Source: Aquarana catesbeiana (taxonomy: Eukaryota; Chordata; Amphibia; Anura; Ranidae). Taken from it: a stretch of DNA of 64,000 nucleotides. The DNA is taken from the NCBI RefSeq assembly GCF_042186555.1, contig NC_133330.1, positions 172,282,535-172,346,534 of the forward strand. The letters are read 5' to 3'. Shown here in pieces: positions 43,357 through 53,756 of this stretch. Position 1 is the first letter of the stretch, and each line of letters starts with the position of its first letter. The notes under the pieces were generated by a model. The model had not been told where the DNA came from and did not search any database. It was given only the letters and a program-made list of their open reading frames with translations. A program made the position numbers and the translations under genes.

Positions 43357-44639
43357 CTGCAATACAAATATACAGATAAGCATACTTAGCTGGAAAAAAA
43401 TAAAAATTGTATAGGTACTTTATAGAAGACAGACTAGACTGTGTAATGGTAAACCACCAAAGTAATACCAGGAAACAATAAAATTGGTGCATTGCTAATG
43501 CTAGCAAGAAAAAAAATCAACAAAAACCATGCACAAACAAGGATCCCAAGGAAGTCTTATTTGAGGGACGATGATCACCAAAATATGGCTGCAGCTCCCA
43601 AACTCAACAGACCAGATGAGAGAGAACATATATAGACAAATGGGGAAGCGCTGATCCAAAGAATGATGAATAAAAAAAATGATGATTTGAATCCCATGGA
43701 TATTAAAAGTTCTTTATTGACAAGAAAACAAATTGTATTGTAGCTGCCAAAAGTTGCATAAAAAAAGTCCACAACAATAATCAGTAGAAAATACAAAATG
43801 TACAATTAAAATCCAAATAAGTTTGACATTAGCAAAAACTTGAAAAGAACTGCAGGAAAACTGGGGAGCCAGGGGAGATGGAAAGGAGACTGACCCACCT
43901 GCAGAGAGGATTGCCAAAGATGGAGCGGAGCCTGTGGGGTACTTCGGGAAGTGACAATCCACAAGAGTGCCAGAAGCGAGGGACTGTCCACCAGCCCCAA
44001 GCTTCACGGCGCTAACCACCTGGAGAGGAATACGAGGAATGCTAGCAAGAAAGCCACTCTATTTTTTTTAAAGGAGCCTTCCAGAATAGAAATTTGGCAG
44101 CTGCAACTGTTGATTTGTAGCTGAAGGTACAAACACAAGGGCTGTCGTCTATATACTTGCTTTAACATTTTAGGGGTACATTCGGAAGCAAAAACTCCAT
44201 TGGGTTACACAAGCTACATAACTCAATGAATGTAGCTTAGCAGCTTATAACAAAAGGGTGGATAGTTATATCTGCTCTCTGTTTAGGAGTCACGAACATG
44301 AGACAATCAGGGGTATAGAAGTATATAAACCCAAGTAGCTTTGTTACACATATCCCTACCCAAGTGAAGCTGGTGCTCCTGCACCTCTTTACAGGCTTAT
44401 TACTGTGATGAGTCGCCTCAACTGCCAATGATTAGGTGGGCCTAGGCACCAACTTCATCTAGAAAGTGGATATTTGCATAACAGAGCTAGCTCCATCTCT
44501 CCTGTTCTCTTATATAGACATTATGGACCAAATTGCTGGATAAAGTGGAGCACACTGCTGTCTCAGAAGCAGTTTGTTCAGTTAACCTATGACAGGAATA
44601 TTCCAAGTATGCAGTAGAGATGCACTGAAACTTCTGCCG
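43357..44639. other. EDEM3 intron, no gene seen
   Basis: Mostly unique-looking intron. Short frames at 43575-44019 lack any domain. TTCTTTATTGACAAGAAAAC (43713) may be a repeat tail. Confidence 0.4.
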
Positions 44640-44950
44640 ACAAAACATATTGGTCGAAAATGGTGTTTACAGTATTGATGCGTTCTTGCGACTTTTTTTT
44701 TTAAATTGCATTTTTGTGTAAACGTGAGATCTGCGGTCTTTTTTGACCCCAGATCTCATATCTAAGAGGTCTTGTCATGTTTTTTTCTATTACAAGGGAT
44801 GTTTACATTCCTTTTAATAGGAATAGAAGTGACACTTTTTTTTTTTTAAAGAACAGTGTAAAAATAAAAAAGGTAAAATAAGAAAAAAATAAAAGGTTTT
44901 AAAACGTGCCCCGTCCCCCCCAAGCTCGCGTGCAGAAGCGAACGCAATAA
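44640..44950. repeat. Family R-related fragment
   Basis: GAGATCTGCGGTCTTTTTTG with inverted CCCCAGATCTC makes a small hairpin (about 44727-44758). It is followed by AAAGAACAGTGTAAAAATAA and CCCAAGCTCGCGTGCAGAAG. I recall these modules as parts of longer frog repeats of the TTAA-flanked kind. Confidence 0.45.
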
Positions 44951-44954
44951 AAAC

Positions 44955-45676
44955 ACTGACTATGACCCTAAGAAAACCATCCCTACAGTCAAGCACAGAG
45001 ATGGAAACATGATGCTTTGGGACGGTTTCTCTGCTAAAGATACAGGCTGACTTTGCCACATTGAAGGGCCAATGGACAGGGCCATGTATTGTAAAATCTT
45101 GGATGAGAACCTTCTTCCCTCAGCCAGAACACTGAAGATGGGTCGTGGATTGGTCTTCCAGCTTGACAATGGCCCAAAAACATACCACCAAGGCAACAAA
45201 GGAATGGCTCAAGAAGAAGCATATTAAGGTCATGGAGTGGTTTAGTCAGTCTCCAGACCTTAATCCTATAGGAAATTTATGGAGAGACCTGAAACTTCGA
45301 GTTGCCAAGAGACAGCCAAGAAACCTTAAGGATTTAGAGATGATCTGTAAAGAAGAGTGGACCAAAATCCCTCCTGAGATGTGTGCAAACTTGGTCACTA
45401 ACTACAAGTAACATCTTACCTTTATGCTTGCCAACAAGGGTTTCTCCACCAAGTACTAAGTCATGTTTTGCGTGGGGATCAAATACTTATTTTACTCACT
45501 GAACTGCAACTTAAATTTTTAGCATTTGTTTTATGTGGGGTTTATTTTGGTCGATATTCTTCCTCAATAATTTAAAATACACCTATGATTAAAAATTATA
45601 GACCCTTAATTTGTTTGTAAGTGGGCAAACTTATAAAATCTGCAGGGGATCAAATAATTATTTTCCCCACTGTAGG
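44955..45676 (+). mobile_element. Tc1/mariner transposon fragment E
   Basis: The 3' half of a Tc1 element on the plus strand. It ends GGGGATCAAATAATTATTTT and CCCCACTG at a TA. The left half is missing from about 44955. The terminal repeat module GGGGATCAAATACTTATTTT occurs at 45476 and again at 45647. Confidence 0.88.
45001..45414 (+). pseudogene. Tc1 transposase E, C-terminal part
   Basis: The translation includes NMMLWDGFSAKDTG, LVFQLDNGPKTYHQGNKG-type (second Asp region, frame shifted), then in one frame MEWFSQSPDLNPIGNLWRDLKL. The position of the catalytic third acidic residue reads Gly (PIG instead of PIE). The last frame ends after CANLVTNYK at 45411. The N-terminus is absent. Confidence 0.85.
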
Positions 45677-46600
45677 GTCACAAGAGAAGCAAAGCCCCTT
45701 TGAGCAGTTTCAGTGCCCAACAGCAGAGCGCATATGTGTGTCTAAGCTTTTGCCGCAGTTCCCTTGTTTCTCCCATTGCTATCAGTGAGGGTTTTCACCT
45801 GTGAGGTACTTATGGAGTATGGTGCAAAATGGAGTAAGAGTGTCCATAGAAGGACACACAGGCAAATCAAGCATTGCCTGTCCTGTAGCAAAATCCTTGT
45901 TGCAAAAGGGCAGGAGAAAGCACCTCCAGGGCTCTGGGCAGAAGTGGTGCGATGCCTGAAAATATCCCTACAGGAGTAAGGCAACCACTGACCACACTGA
46001 TTTTATACAAAATGTCTGCACTTGGAGAAACGTGCTGCTGACTGTTGAGATCAAGGATGGGGCGGACACCACCATTTGGTTTTCAATCCGTGAACAAAAA
46101 AACTGAAATCTTTCGCTTTCTGGAACCATGATGATCAAATGCCTGAGACAGCCATTTTGTGGATTCAAAGAAACATTTGAAAGCAGGAAAGTACATAGGG
46201 AAGAAAAAAAAAAGAAATTACAGCTTGTAACCTCAAGCCACTATGTTGCTAGTCAGTTATCTGCAATCTTCCCTTGCTAAAAACTTCTGTGAGGGCCTGC
46301 AAACTCCCCACTCATCCAAGTGGAGAGTGGAGAAGCCCGTTCATTGAGAAGGGCAATTATCTCCTGCCTTAAAGGGCTTGGAAGGCCGTGTCTTCTTAAA
46401 GAACTGGGACTGGGGCTTGGATTTGGATCTTAACACTTGGGTTTGACATAAAGCAAGGCTTGACAAATTTGCTTTGAATCTAGGAGAGAGCTAAAAAAAA
46501 AAAAAAAAGTTAGGAGCTATTTTTTTTTTTTTTTAGCAAAGCTTTAGTCTTACGAAGGAGGTCTGGTGATAAAATAATTACTCTTATTCTGGCATATGTG
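45677..46600 (-). pseudogene. DIRS reverse transcriptase and gag fragments
   Basis: On the minus strand 46045-46100 gives KPNGGVRPILDL, the RT fingers motif also present in DIRS B. The flanking 46370-46440 resembles the basic Pro/Ser-rich end of the gag-like frame. The pieces are collinear with a minus-sense DIRS element, but no frame is open. 45677-45964 and 46441-46600 hold no gene. Confidence 0.55.
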
Positions 46601-46807
46601 GCGATATGTAACGTGTACCACAATCTACGTTTTCAGGCGTAGGCGCCCTAACATCTGCGTTCATGTTTATACATTCCTATATGTGGGGGTGGGGAGGCCT
46701 CATTTTTTTGGGGGGGGATTTTATGTGCTTGGGTGTAACTTTACATTTACAATTTTACAAATTGTAACTGTTTTTATCACGTTTTGTTTTTTTGGGATAG
46801 GTTCCCT

Positions 46808-47734
46808 TTAACCACTTCAATACCAGGCATTTAGACACCCAGACCAATTTTCAGCTTTCAGCGCTGTCGCAATTTGAATGACAATTGCGCGGTCATGCTA
46901 CACTGTACCCAAACAAATTTTTTATCATTTTGTTCCCACAAATAGAGCTTTCTTTTGGTGGTATTTGATCACCTCTGCGTTTTTTTTTTTTTGCGCAACA
47001 AATAAAAAAAGACTGAAAATTTTGAAAAAAAAAAACAAGGTTTTTCTTTGTTTCTGTTAAAAATTTTTGTAAACAAGTACGTTTTCTTCTTCAATGACGG
47101 GCACAGATATGGCTGCACTGATACGGCGGCACTGATGGGCACCGATGATGGACACTGATAGGTGGCACTGGTATGCGGCACTGATGGGAACTCATAGGCG
47201 GCACCGATGGGCACTCATAGGCGGCACTGGGCACTTGTAGATGGCATTGATGGGCAGTGATAGGTGGGCACTGACAAGGGGCACCGATGGACACTGATGA
47301 CACTGCTGGGCATCACTGCAATATTCTGGTGCCAATCAGTGCCCATTTGTGGGCACTGACTGGGCACGTGGATGGCCATGGGGTACATACCTGGCCATCC
47401 ACATGTTGCCCCTCTCCCTGGTGGTCCTAGTGGCGATCCCTGCTGGTCCAGTGTGGTGATCTGAGGGGGGGCTGCGCTGATAAACACTGTCAGACGTGAG
47501 TGAGGAAAAGCCGATCAACGGCTCTTCCTATTGACATCGTGATAATGTGGTAAAGAGCCTCCTCTTTACCAAGATCGGTGGAGACTGACACACCGCTCCA
47601 CCGATCGCCGCGATGCATGCCCCCGCGGGCGCGTGGCAGCAGGTTATCCTGCTGGACGTCAGATGACGCCCAGTCAGGATTACTGAACCACTGCCTGGCC
47701 GTCATCTGCTATGGGCCGGGCGGGAGGTGGTTAA
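46808..47734 (+). mobile_element. TTAA-flanked repeat, family R copy 2
   Basis: The element is 46812-47730, with TTAA on both sides (46808-46811 and 47731-47734). The left tip is CCACTTCAATACC, and the right tip AGGTGG. It has the family landmarks CACAAATAGAGCTTTCTTTT and GGTATTTGATCACCTCTGCG, and a minisatellite in the middle. It lies back to back with copy 3. Confidence 0.82.
47095..47330 (+). repeat. Minisatellite with GGCACTGATGGGCA-type units
   Basis: Imperfect units of about 14-16 bp (GCGGCACTGATGGGCA, GGTGGCACTGGTATG, GGCACCGATGGGCACTCATA) span about 235 bp in the interior of family R copy 2. Confidence 0.85.
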
Positions 47735-48577
47735 CCTCTTGTCGACCACTCGCAGCAGTTCTACTGCGGTAAGGTAGCTCGGCTGCGCGAGACGACTTAG
47801 GGGTACGTCGTTTCGTGCACTAGTGTGTGGGCGCGTGCCGGTTCACCAGTGGGAGATCCAACCAGCAGTCGCCCGCGATCATTCCCCGCAGAGGCAGAAC
47901 GGGGATCTGTCAAAGTAAACAAGGCAGATCTCCATTCTGACAGGGGATTACACTGAGATCGTGTCTTTCTGTTATGCAGGAAGACGGATCTCTGTGTTCT
48001 TCCAAGCAGCCCATCCCCCATACAGTTAGTAAACACTCCCAGGGAACACAGTTATCCCCCCTTGATCGCCCCTGATGTTAACCCCTTCCCTGCCAGTGTC
48101 ATTAGTACAATGTCAGTGCATATTTTTAGCACTGATCACTGCAATATCACTGGTTCCCAAAAATGTCAGTTAGGTGTCCGATCTGTCCACCGCAATCCCG
48201 CTAAAAACAACTGGTTACCGTCATTACTAGTAAAAATAATAATAATATTAATAATAATAATGCCCTAGATCTATCCCCTATTTTGTAGACACTATAACTT
48301 TTGCACAAACAAATCGATATACGCTTATCGGTTGTTTTGTTTTGGCCTAAAATTGATGAAGAAATTAGATTTTTTCTTCTTTTTATTGGATACGTTTTAT
48401 AGCAGAAAATAAAAAATATAGTATGTTTTTCAAAAAGGACAGTCTTTTTTTGTTGATAGCGCAAAAAATAAACTACAGAGGTGATCAAATAGCACCAAAA
48501 GAAAGCGGATAGGGTCGGATAGCAAAAAATGGCCTGCTCATTAAGGGGATAAAACCTTCTGGTCCATAAGTGGTTAA
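47731..48577 (-). mobile_element. TTAA-flanked repeat, family R copy 3
   Basis: The element is 47735-48573 in opposite orientation to copy 2. TTAA at 47731-47734 is shared with copy 2, and TTAA at 48574-48577 closes the other end. Landmarks include GTGTTCTTCCAAGCAGCCCA, TGATGTTAACCCCTTCCCTG, TATTTTGTAGACACTATAAC, ATCGATATACGCTTATCGG and ACCAAAAGAAAGC. It encodes nothing. Confidence 0.82.
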
Positions 48578-49342
48578 TGAGACATCCAGGGTCTAAAAGG
48601 CCCTGGATGTCTCCCTTGTGCTTCACTGAATTTAATGCAATGCAGGTTGCAATGCATTACATTCTTTCCCGGCCTTGATGGCAGGGGGAAAATGGTCAAT
48701 AGGGACCCGGAAGTAACGTCATACACTTCACTTCTGGGTCAGCAACAACAAGGGGAGGAGAGCGGACAAGTGTCCACTCCCCTCCACCTGGCTGAACCCA
48801 CTATGCCGATTCTGGGCCCACAGATGGGCAAGCGGAATCCAGGATACACAGCCAGGAGCACGCAGGGTGTGGAACAGTCGATTTGTCCTTGGGGCCCTTT
48901 GCGCCAATACACAGTCCTCCTTCAGCACAATCACAGATCATCCCGAGAGCAGAGCTTGTCCAATCAGCTACACACCTTGTCCCAGCACACGCCCCAGGAG
49001 ATGGAAGGCCCAACCCCTTTAGGATGGGGATCGCCTCCGAGACCCACTCAGCTTGGAGCATGCGAGCTGGTGTCAGCAGTGAATGGACTGCAAAAGCCCA
49101 GGTGCAAGGACTCAATTTCTAATTGCAATGGCGACCGGGCACCTAGGATTTGTCGAGCCCTGACATAAAGAATGTCGTTTGGAAGTAGAAAGCGACAGTG
49201 TCTTTTTAAGCGGAAACAGTTTACTCTTGCCCGCCGTTATGTTTAGGTAGTAATCACCCACAGCAAGATCGAATAAATTATACCCATGAAAAGGCAAGCA
49301 CTCGACCGGTTTCTTTACAAAGTAGCACTGCTGACCAACATT
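48578..49342. other. Repeat-like sequence, no supported gene
   Basis: A hairpin (ACATCCAGGGTCTAAAAGG...CCCTGGATGT) opens the stretch. A plus frame of 177 codons (48635-49168) has no domain and biased composition. I consider it non-coding repeat sequence. Confidence 0.4.
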
Positions 49343-49601
49343 TCACCTATTAAATGTTACGCATGTGCATCGTCAGCATGACCAGCTGCGAGGTCTGCTG
49401 ATTGAAGTCCATTAAAGCATCCACCAAGAAACTAAGAGCACAGAGAATATCCTCCAGGTATCTGCCAAACTCCGACATCCATTGAGCCCAGACCCTGAAG
49501 CTTTGACATATTCCCACAAATTGCAGTTCATAACCAGAAAGGATTGTGGAAAGCTGGTGATATAACCCAGTAATAGCAGCTAACAATTCATCCATTGACA
49601 C
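49343..49601 (-). pseudogene. DIRS gag-like fragment
   Basis: The minus frame gives ALSFLVDALMDFNQQTSQLV and MLTMHMRN, which line up with FAVDALKDSIQQMSRFVLLS and IHMRR of the DIRS B gag-like protein. Only about 80 residues are left. Confidence 0.75.
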
Positions 49602-49616
49602 AAAAAAAAATTTTTT

Positions 49617-49800
49617 TGTCTTTAGAGTGTGGCATTAAATCTGAGTACCCAGAGGAAACCCACACAGGCACAGGGAGAACATGCAAACACCAGGCAGGTA
49701 GTGCCATGGTTGGGATTCGAACCAACGACCTAGTGCTGCTAGGCTGCTCTTTGTGCTGACTTCCTTCCACCAGTTTGAGATCTGTTTTTAAGGGACTGCA
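49617..49800 (-). mobile_element. tRNA-derived V-SINE
   Basis: The minus strand carries a B-box-like GGTTCGAATCCCAACC, followed by TTGCATGTTCTCCCTGTG, then CCTGTGTGGGTTTCCTCTGG and GTACTC. This is the conserved central domain of vertebrate V-SINEs as I know it. The tRNA-like head lies at about 49730-49790. It sits 230 bp below the PA-domain exon of EDEM3, in its intron and in the same orientation. Confidence 0.72.
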
Positions 49801-50031
49801 CGAGGCTAATACCAAGTCATACTTAGATTCTTGTACTGCCTGCATTTTAAAAAATACATTTGAGCAGACAGAATTACAGTAATTTCAGCTTAAAGTTTAA
49901 TAAGCTACACATAATTATCACATGTAGAAAAATTAACTACAGAGAAAAACTAACTCAGGACGGGCAGGTAATCAAGCAAAGTAAGAACATAAGTGTAGAA
50001 TCGATGACCGTCACCTTTTCTTAGCACCTAC
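49801..50031. other. EDEM3 intron next to the PA exon, no gene
   Basis: AT-rich intron sequence leading to the donor GTAGGT of the PA exon. Nothing else is seen. Confidence 0.5.
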
Positions 50032-50197
50032 CAATAACAATTCCTCCAATGGCTCCAGATTTCTGTACATTTCGAGCCTTCTCTGCAAACATGCACTGAC
50101 CCCTATGCATAAGTGCAATTCTTCCTTTGATGTTTTCGGAGTTTGTTATTTCTGAGCAGCCACTGTAAGGTTCAGCTTTGGCTACAAAGCCTCGGGT
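50032..50197 (-). CDS. edem3: EDEM3 exon, first half of the PA domain
   Basis: The acceptor is TTTCCACAG and the donor G|GTAGGT. The exon is 166 bp, phase 0 to phase 1, and encodes TRGFVAKAEPYSGCSEITN, SENIKGRIALMHRGQCMFAE and KARNVQKSGAIGGIVI. The GRIALMHRGQC motif is the hallmark of a protease-associated domain; the TRGFVA start and FAEKARN segment identify it as EDEM3. The frame is undamaged. Upstream exons, with the GH47 mannosidase-like domain, are not in the window, so the next intron is longer than 13.8 kb. Confidence 0.96.
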
Positions 50198-50335
50198 CTG
50201 TGGAAACAGAATTTTAATGAACAAATTAAGATCAAATAATTTTCTTGATAATTATACAAACTGCATTTAATGAAACATCTTTCCAAAATTTTGATCTGGA
50301 TCTAAAACTCACCATAGCATAAAACTTCAAAACAG

Positions 50336-50593
50336 GGTAAAGACTGGTACACACAGGCCAAATATCAGCCGGTTCAACAGAAACAGCCTGACAAGGCTTC
50401 TGTCGGCTTCGGCCAGCTTCTGTCAAAATGGGCATGCTGGAAAACCAGCATCCTATCGGCAGAACACAATAGCTCATCGGGGAAATCGCTATACTAACAT
50501 CGTATAGTTAACACAGCGCGCTTCTCCCAAGTGCCTCTTATTTGTTCAGCCCGCTGGGTTGAATGAAGAAAACTGATAGTGTGTACTAGGCTT
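50336..50593. mobile_element. MITE-like repeat
   Basis: TAAAGACTGGTACACAC at the left and GTGTGTACTAGGCTTA at the right are imperfect inverted tips. TCTGTCGGCTTCGGCCAGC lies inside. The L1 insertion begins right next to its end. No coding capacity. Confidence 0.65.
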
Positions 50594-52803
50594 AAGTTCT
50601 AATAAGTACTGCTCGGAGCCATTCGAAATGTTCAATGGCACAAGACAGGGGTGCCCACTCTCCCCGTTGCTATTTGTGTTGGCTCTCGAACCCCTTCTCT
50701 CCAGGATTAGGCAAAACCCGGACATTAGCGGGTTAAAGATTGGTAAAGACGAGTATAAACTGGCTGCCTTCGCGGATGATATTCTGCTCTATGTCACGCG
50801 CCCGAGGACTACTCTCCCAAATATTATATCTACATTAACAGAATACGGGAAGCTTTCCAACTTCAAAGTTAATCCGACCAATTTGGAAACGCTAGATTTT
50901 AACAAAAGCAAACTTAGAGATTATTCATATCAAAAACACTTTCCATTCATTTGGGGGAAAAAAGAACTTAATTATTTAGGAGTCAAAATAACTACATTAA
51001 AAGAGACCCTGTTTCAGGCGAACTTTATGCCTCTTCTTAATGAAATAAAGCAAGAGCTAAACTGAATCTCACGAGGTCAGTTATCCTGGGGAGGTAGAAT
51101 CAACATATATAAAATGGTAATATTACCCAAAATTACATATAAAATGCAGATGCTTCCAATATCACTTTCACAAGCGTACCTCAAAAGTCTACACACAATG
51201 CCTTTAAGATTTATCTGGAGAGAGAAAAAAACTGTCTAAATTTCCCTCAGTTAACTAAAGATAAGGGTAAGGGTGGGTGGGGAGCACCAGATATTTGTAA
51301 GTATTATGAGGCATTTGCTTTAGCACGAGTAATAGACTGGGTCAAAAAGAATAAAGAAAAACAATGGGTAAAAATGGAAAATATAATTAGTGAAACCACG
51401 TTGAATAAGATTGTATGGATCCCACCACACTTAAGAAAATGTAGCGCTGAAATACCGGATATTACAAGACATGCACTTTAAGTTTGGGACATATTGCACA
51501 AAAGGGAGCATTGGGAGTTCAATTCTCCCTTAATGTCACTTAAGGATACTGAATACTTTGCACCCAGGATGGAGGACTGGTTTGGTAAGTGGATTTTTGA
51601 TGACGCTCAATTAAAGGATGTAATGAGGCAGGATAAAATGTGCACATTTCAAGAACTTAAAGATAAGGACAATCTCTTTGTCATTGACTCATGGAGGTAT
51701 AACCAACTGAGCCACTTCAATGACTCACTCCCGCAGCCAATCAGATCGGTAGATAAATTACTCCCATTGGAGAAAATTTGTATGGGGAAAAAAAAAAGGA
51801 AGGGGGGGTTCTCTAAGATTTATAAAGTTTTAATAGAATTGGGGAACATAGATGTCCCACCATATATCAGGAAGTGGGAGAAGGAACTGGAAAGCAAGCT
51901 TACAGATTCGGAAGTGTGGCAGATACTAAGGAGAGTTAATGCCACTTCGGTCAACTGAAAAATGCTGGAGTTGAACTACAAGTGCTTGGCGAGAATGTAC
52001 ATGACCCCCGACAGAGTACATAAATGCCAGAAGGAAACTTCGCAATTATGCTGGAGGGGGTGGAAAGAAATAGGGACAATGGCACATATCTGGTGGCAAT
52101 GCCCGGAAATTAAAAAAATTCTGGGGGGAGGTAAGGGGAATAATCAAAGAGATTACCAATATTGCTATCCTGAATGACTCTTGGGAGTGTCTATTTCATA
52201 AGAGCGAAATGCCCACAAAGACATACCTGAAAACGTTATTACCACAGCTCACCAATGCGGCTAAGAGCCTTATACCTAGGTATTGGAAAAAGAAAGGAAG
52301 ACCCACAATGAGAGACTGGTTCAACAAAATCAATGAAATCTAAAGTCTAGAATACCTTAGGTTTAGCGAAGGGACGAATATATAAGTTTTTGAGACGAAG
52401 TGGAGGAAATGAGTGGAGTTCAAAGACTCACTAAGAGCGGCCGAGGTATGGGGCATTTAGCTTAGAGGTCTAGATACTGCTAGATGGCGAAAAATGAGTT
52501 AGGGAGTGACGAGTGACAGGAGCAAAGTAGAGTGGGAGAGGGAGAGGGAGAGGAAATAGGAGAGGTGAGGTCGGAAGGGGGGGGGGGGGGGGGTTGGGAG
52601 GGCCCTAGGATATGTTGAAAGAGGGAAGTTTATTGTAATAAGGGTTTGTCTGTGACATTTTTGTTTGGTAAAAAGCTGATAAAAATTGCCACTATGATGT
52701 GATAACGTGAAGGGACGAGTTTTTGAACTTTAATAACTGAAACATGACTCCCGGAAATATTGCGTTGATGTGGCAAAATAAAAAAAGTTCTAATAAGTAC
52801 TGC
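50594..52803 (+). mobile_element. L1/Tx1-type LINE, 5'-truncated, with 19-bp target duplication
   Basis: The insertion is 50613-52784. Direct repeats AAGTTCTAATAAGTACTGC (50594-50612 and 52785-52803) are exact. The left end starts inside the reverse transcriptase, and the right end is CAAAATAAAAAA, a short A-rich tail. It contains a 20-base G run near 52577-52596. It is antisense to EDEM3. Confidence 0.95.
50616..52180 (+). pseudogene. L1/Tx1-type reverse transcriptase, C-terminal part
   Basis: The frame opens with FNGTRQGCPLSPLLFVLALE and AAFADDILLYVTRP, the RT core with catalytic FADD, then NYLGVKITTLKETLFQANF. After a TGA near 51063 the homology continues in other frames: SWGGRINIYKMVILPKITYK, then 51494-51958. 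It ends with NYKCLARMYMTPDRVHKC and MAHIWWQCPEIKK, the C-terminal Cys/His region. Several stops and shifts are present. Confidence 0.9.
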
Positions 52804-52965
52804 ATCCATAAATTTCCAGCTTGTTCTATTGTTACTATAGTTGATGTAAAAACAAAAGCTAGAACTTACTAGCAGCATACTTTACCACTAATTCAACAAT
52901 TATTTATTGTGCAATATACACTCAGAGGTCACTATTAGGCACACCTAGAGCATTTAATAAAAGGT

Positions 52966-53475
52966 GCTCCTTGGGCACCTCTATGTGGTTAGGCTGTGAA
53001 AAAGCCTCACACATGTAGTATCGCCATACTGAAGAGCAGTAGTAAAATGTTTTGGGGTGTAATTCTAAGTATGCTCATACTGTGTGTTAGAAATATTGAC
53101 AACTTTGTGTAAAAAAGTTATTTCTTTCTGCATTTTCCACCGAAAACAGTAGCAAAAAAAAAAAAAAAAATTCAAAATACTTATTATATTTCTTAGAAAA
53201 TACCTTGGAGTTTTTGCTTTCCGAAATGTGGTTATTTTGCAGGCATTCCCACTGTCCTGGTGCTTCAGAGCTTTCAAAAGTGTGATGGGTAGTCAGGAGA
53301 TCAAATGCGTAATTTATGCCCGTAAAACACCTGAAGGTGCTTCTTGGATTTTGGGCTTCTCTACATGGCTAGGCTGTGAAAAAGTCGCACAAATGTGGTA
53401 TCCCCATATTCGGGAAAAGAAGCAGAAAGTGTTTTGAGCTGTAATACCAAGTATGCCTATGCTGTGTTACAAATA
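52966..53475 (+). repeat. Fragment of the 393-bp repeat unit of family R
   Basis: GGGCACCTCTATGTGG, GGCTGTGAAAAAGCCTCACA, ATCGCCATACTG and GGGGTGTAATTC occur here and, diverged, again at 53350-53450. The same order is found at 36005-36100. Non-coding. Confidence 0.75.
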
Positions 53476-53756
53476 TATCTAAAAAAAAAAACTGTGTGAG
53501 AAAATTGACAAATGTGAACCAATGACACTGAATGCCCATTTTCTGACTCTACCACCTGCATTCTGTAATCGAAACAAAGATTCATTGGACCAAGGTGCAT
53601 TTTTCCAACTTTAGCTGTCCAGTTTTGGCGAAGTGCTTACTGTAGCATTAATTCCTGTTCTTAAGATGACAAGAGTTAAACTGCCATGATCTGCTCTTGC
53701 TGTAACTTATTCTCTTTAAAGGATCAACTTGCCGTGCACTCAGATATACCCTTCTG

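Noticed and set aside
48635..49168. 177-codon plus-strand frame
   Set aside because: No domain, biased composition, open reading in other frames too, and it lies in repeat-like DNA.
49690..49740. tRNA gene (GGTTCGAATCCCAACC on the minus strand)
   Set aside because: The surrounding sequence does not fold as a complete tRNA and continues into a V-SINE core, so it is a SINE head.
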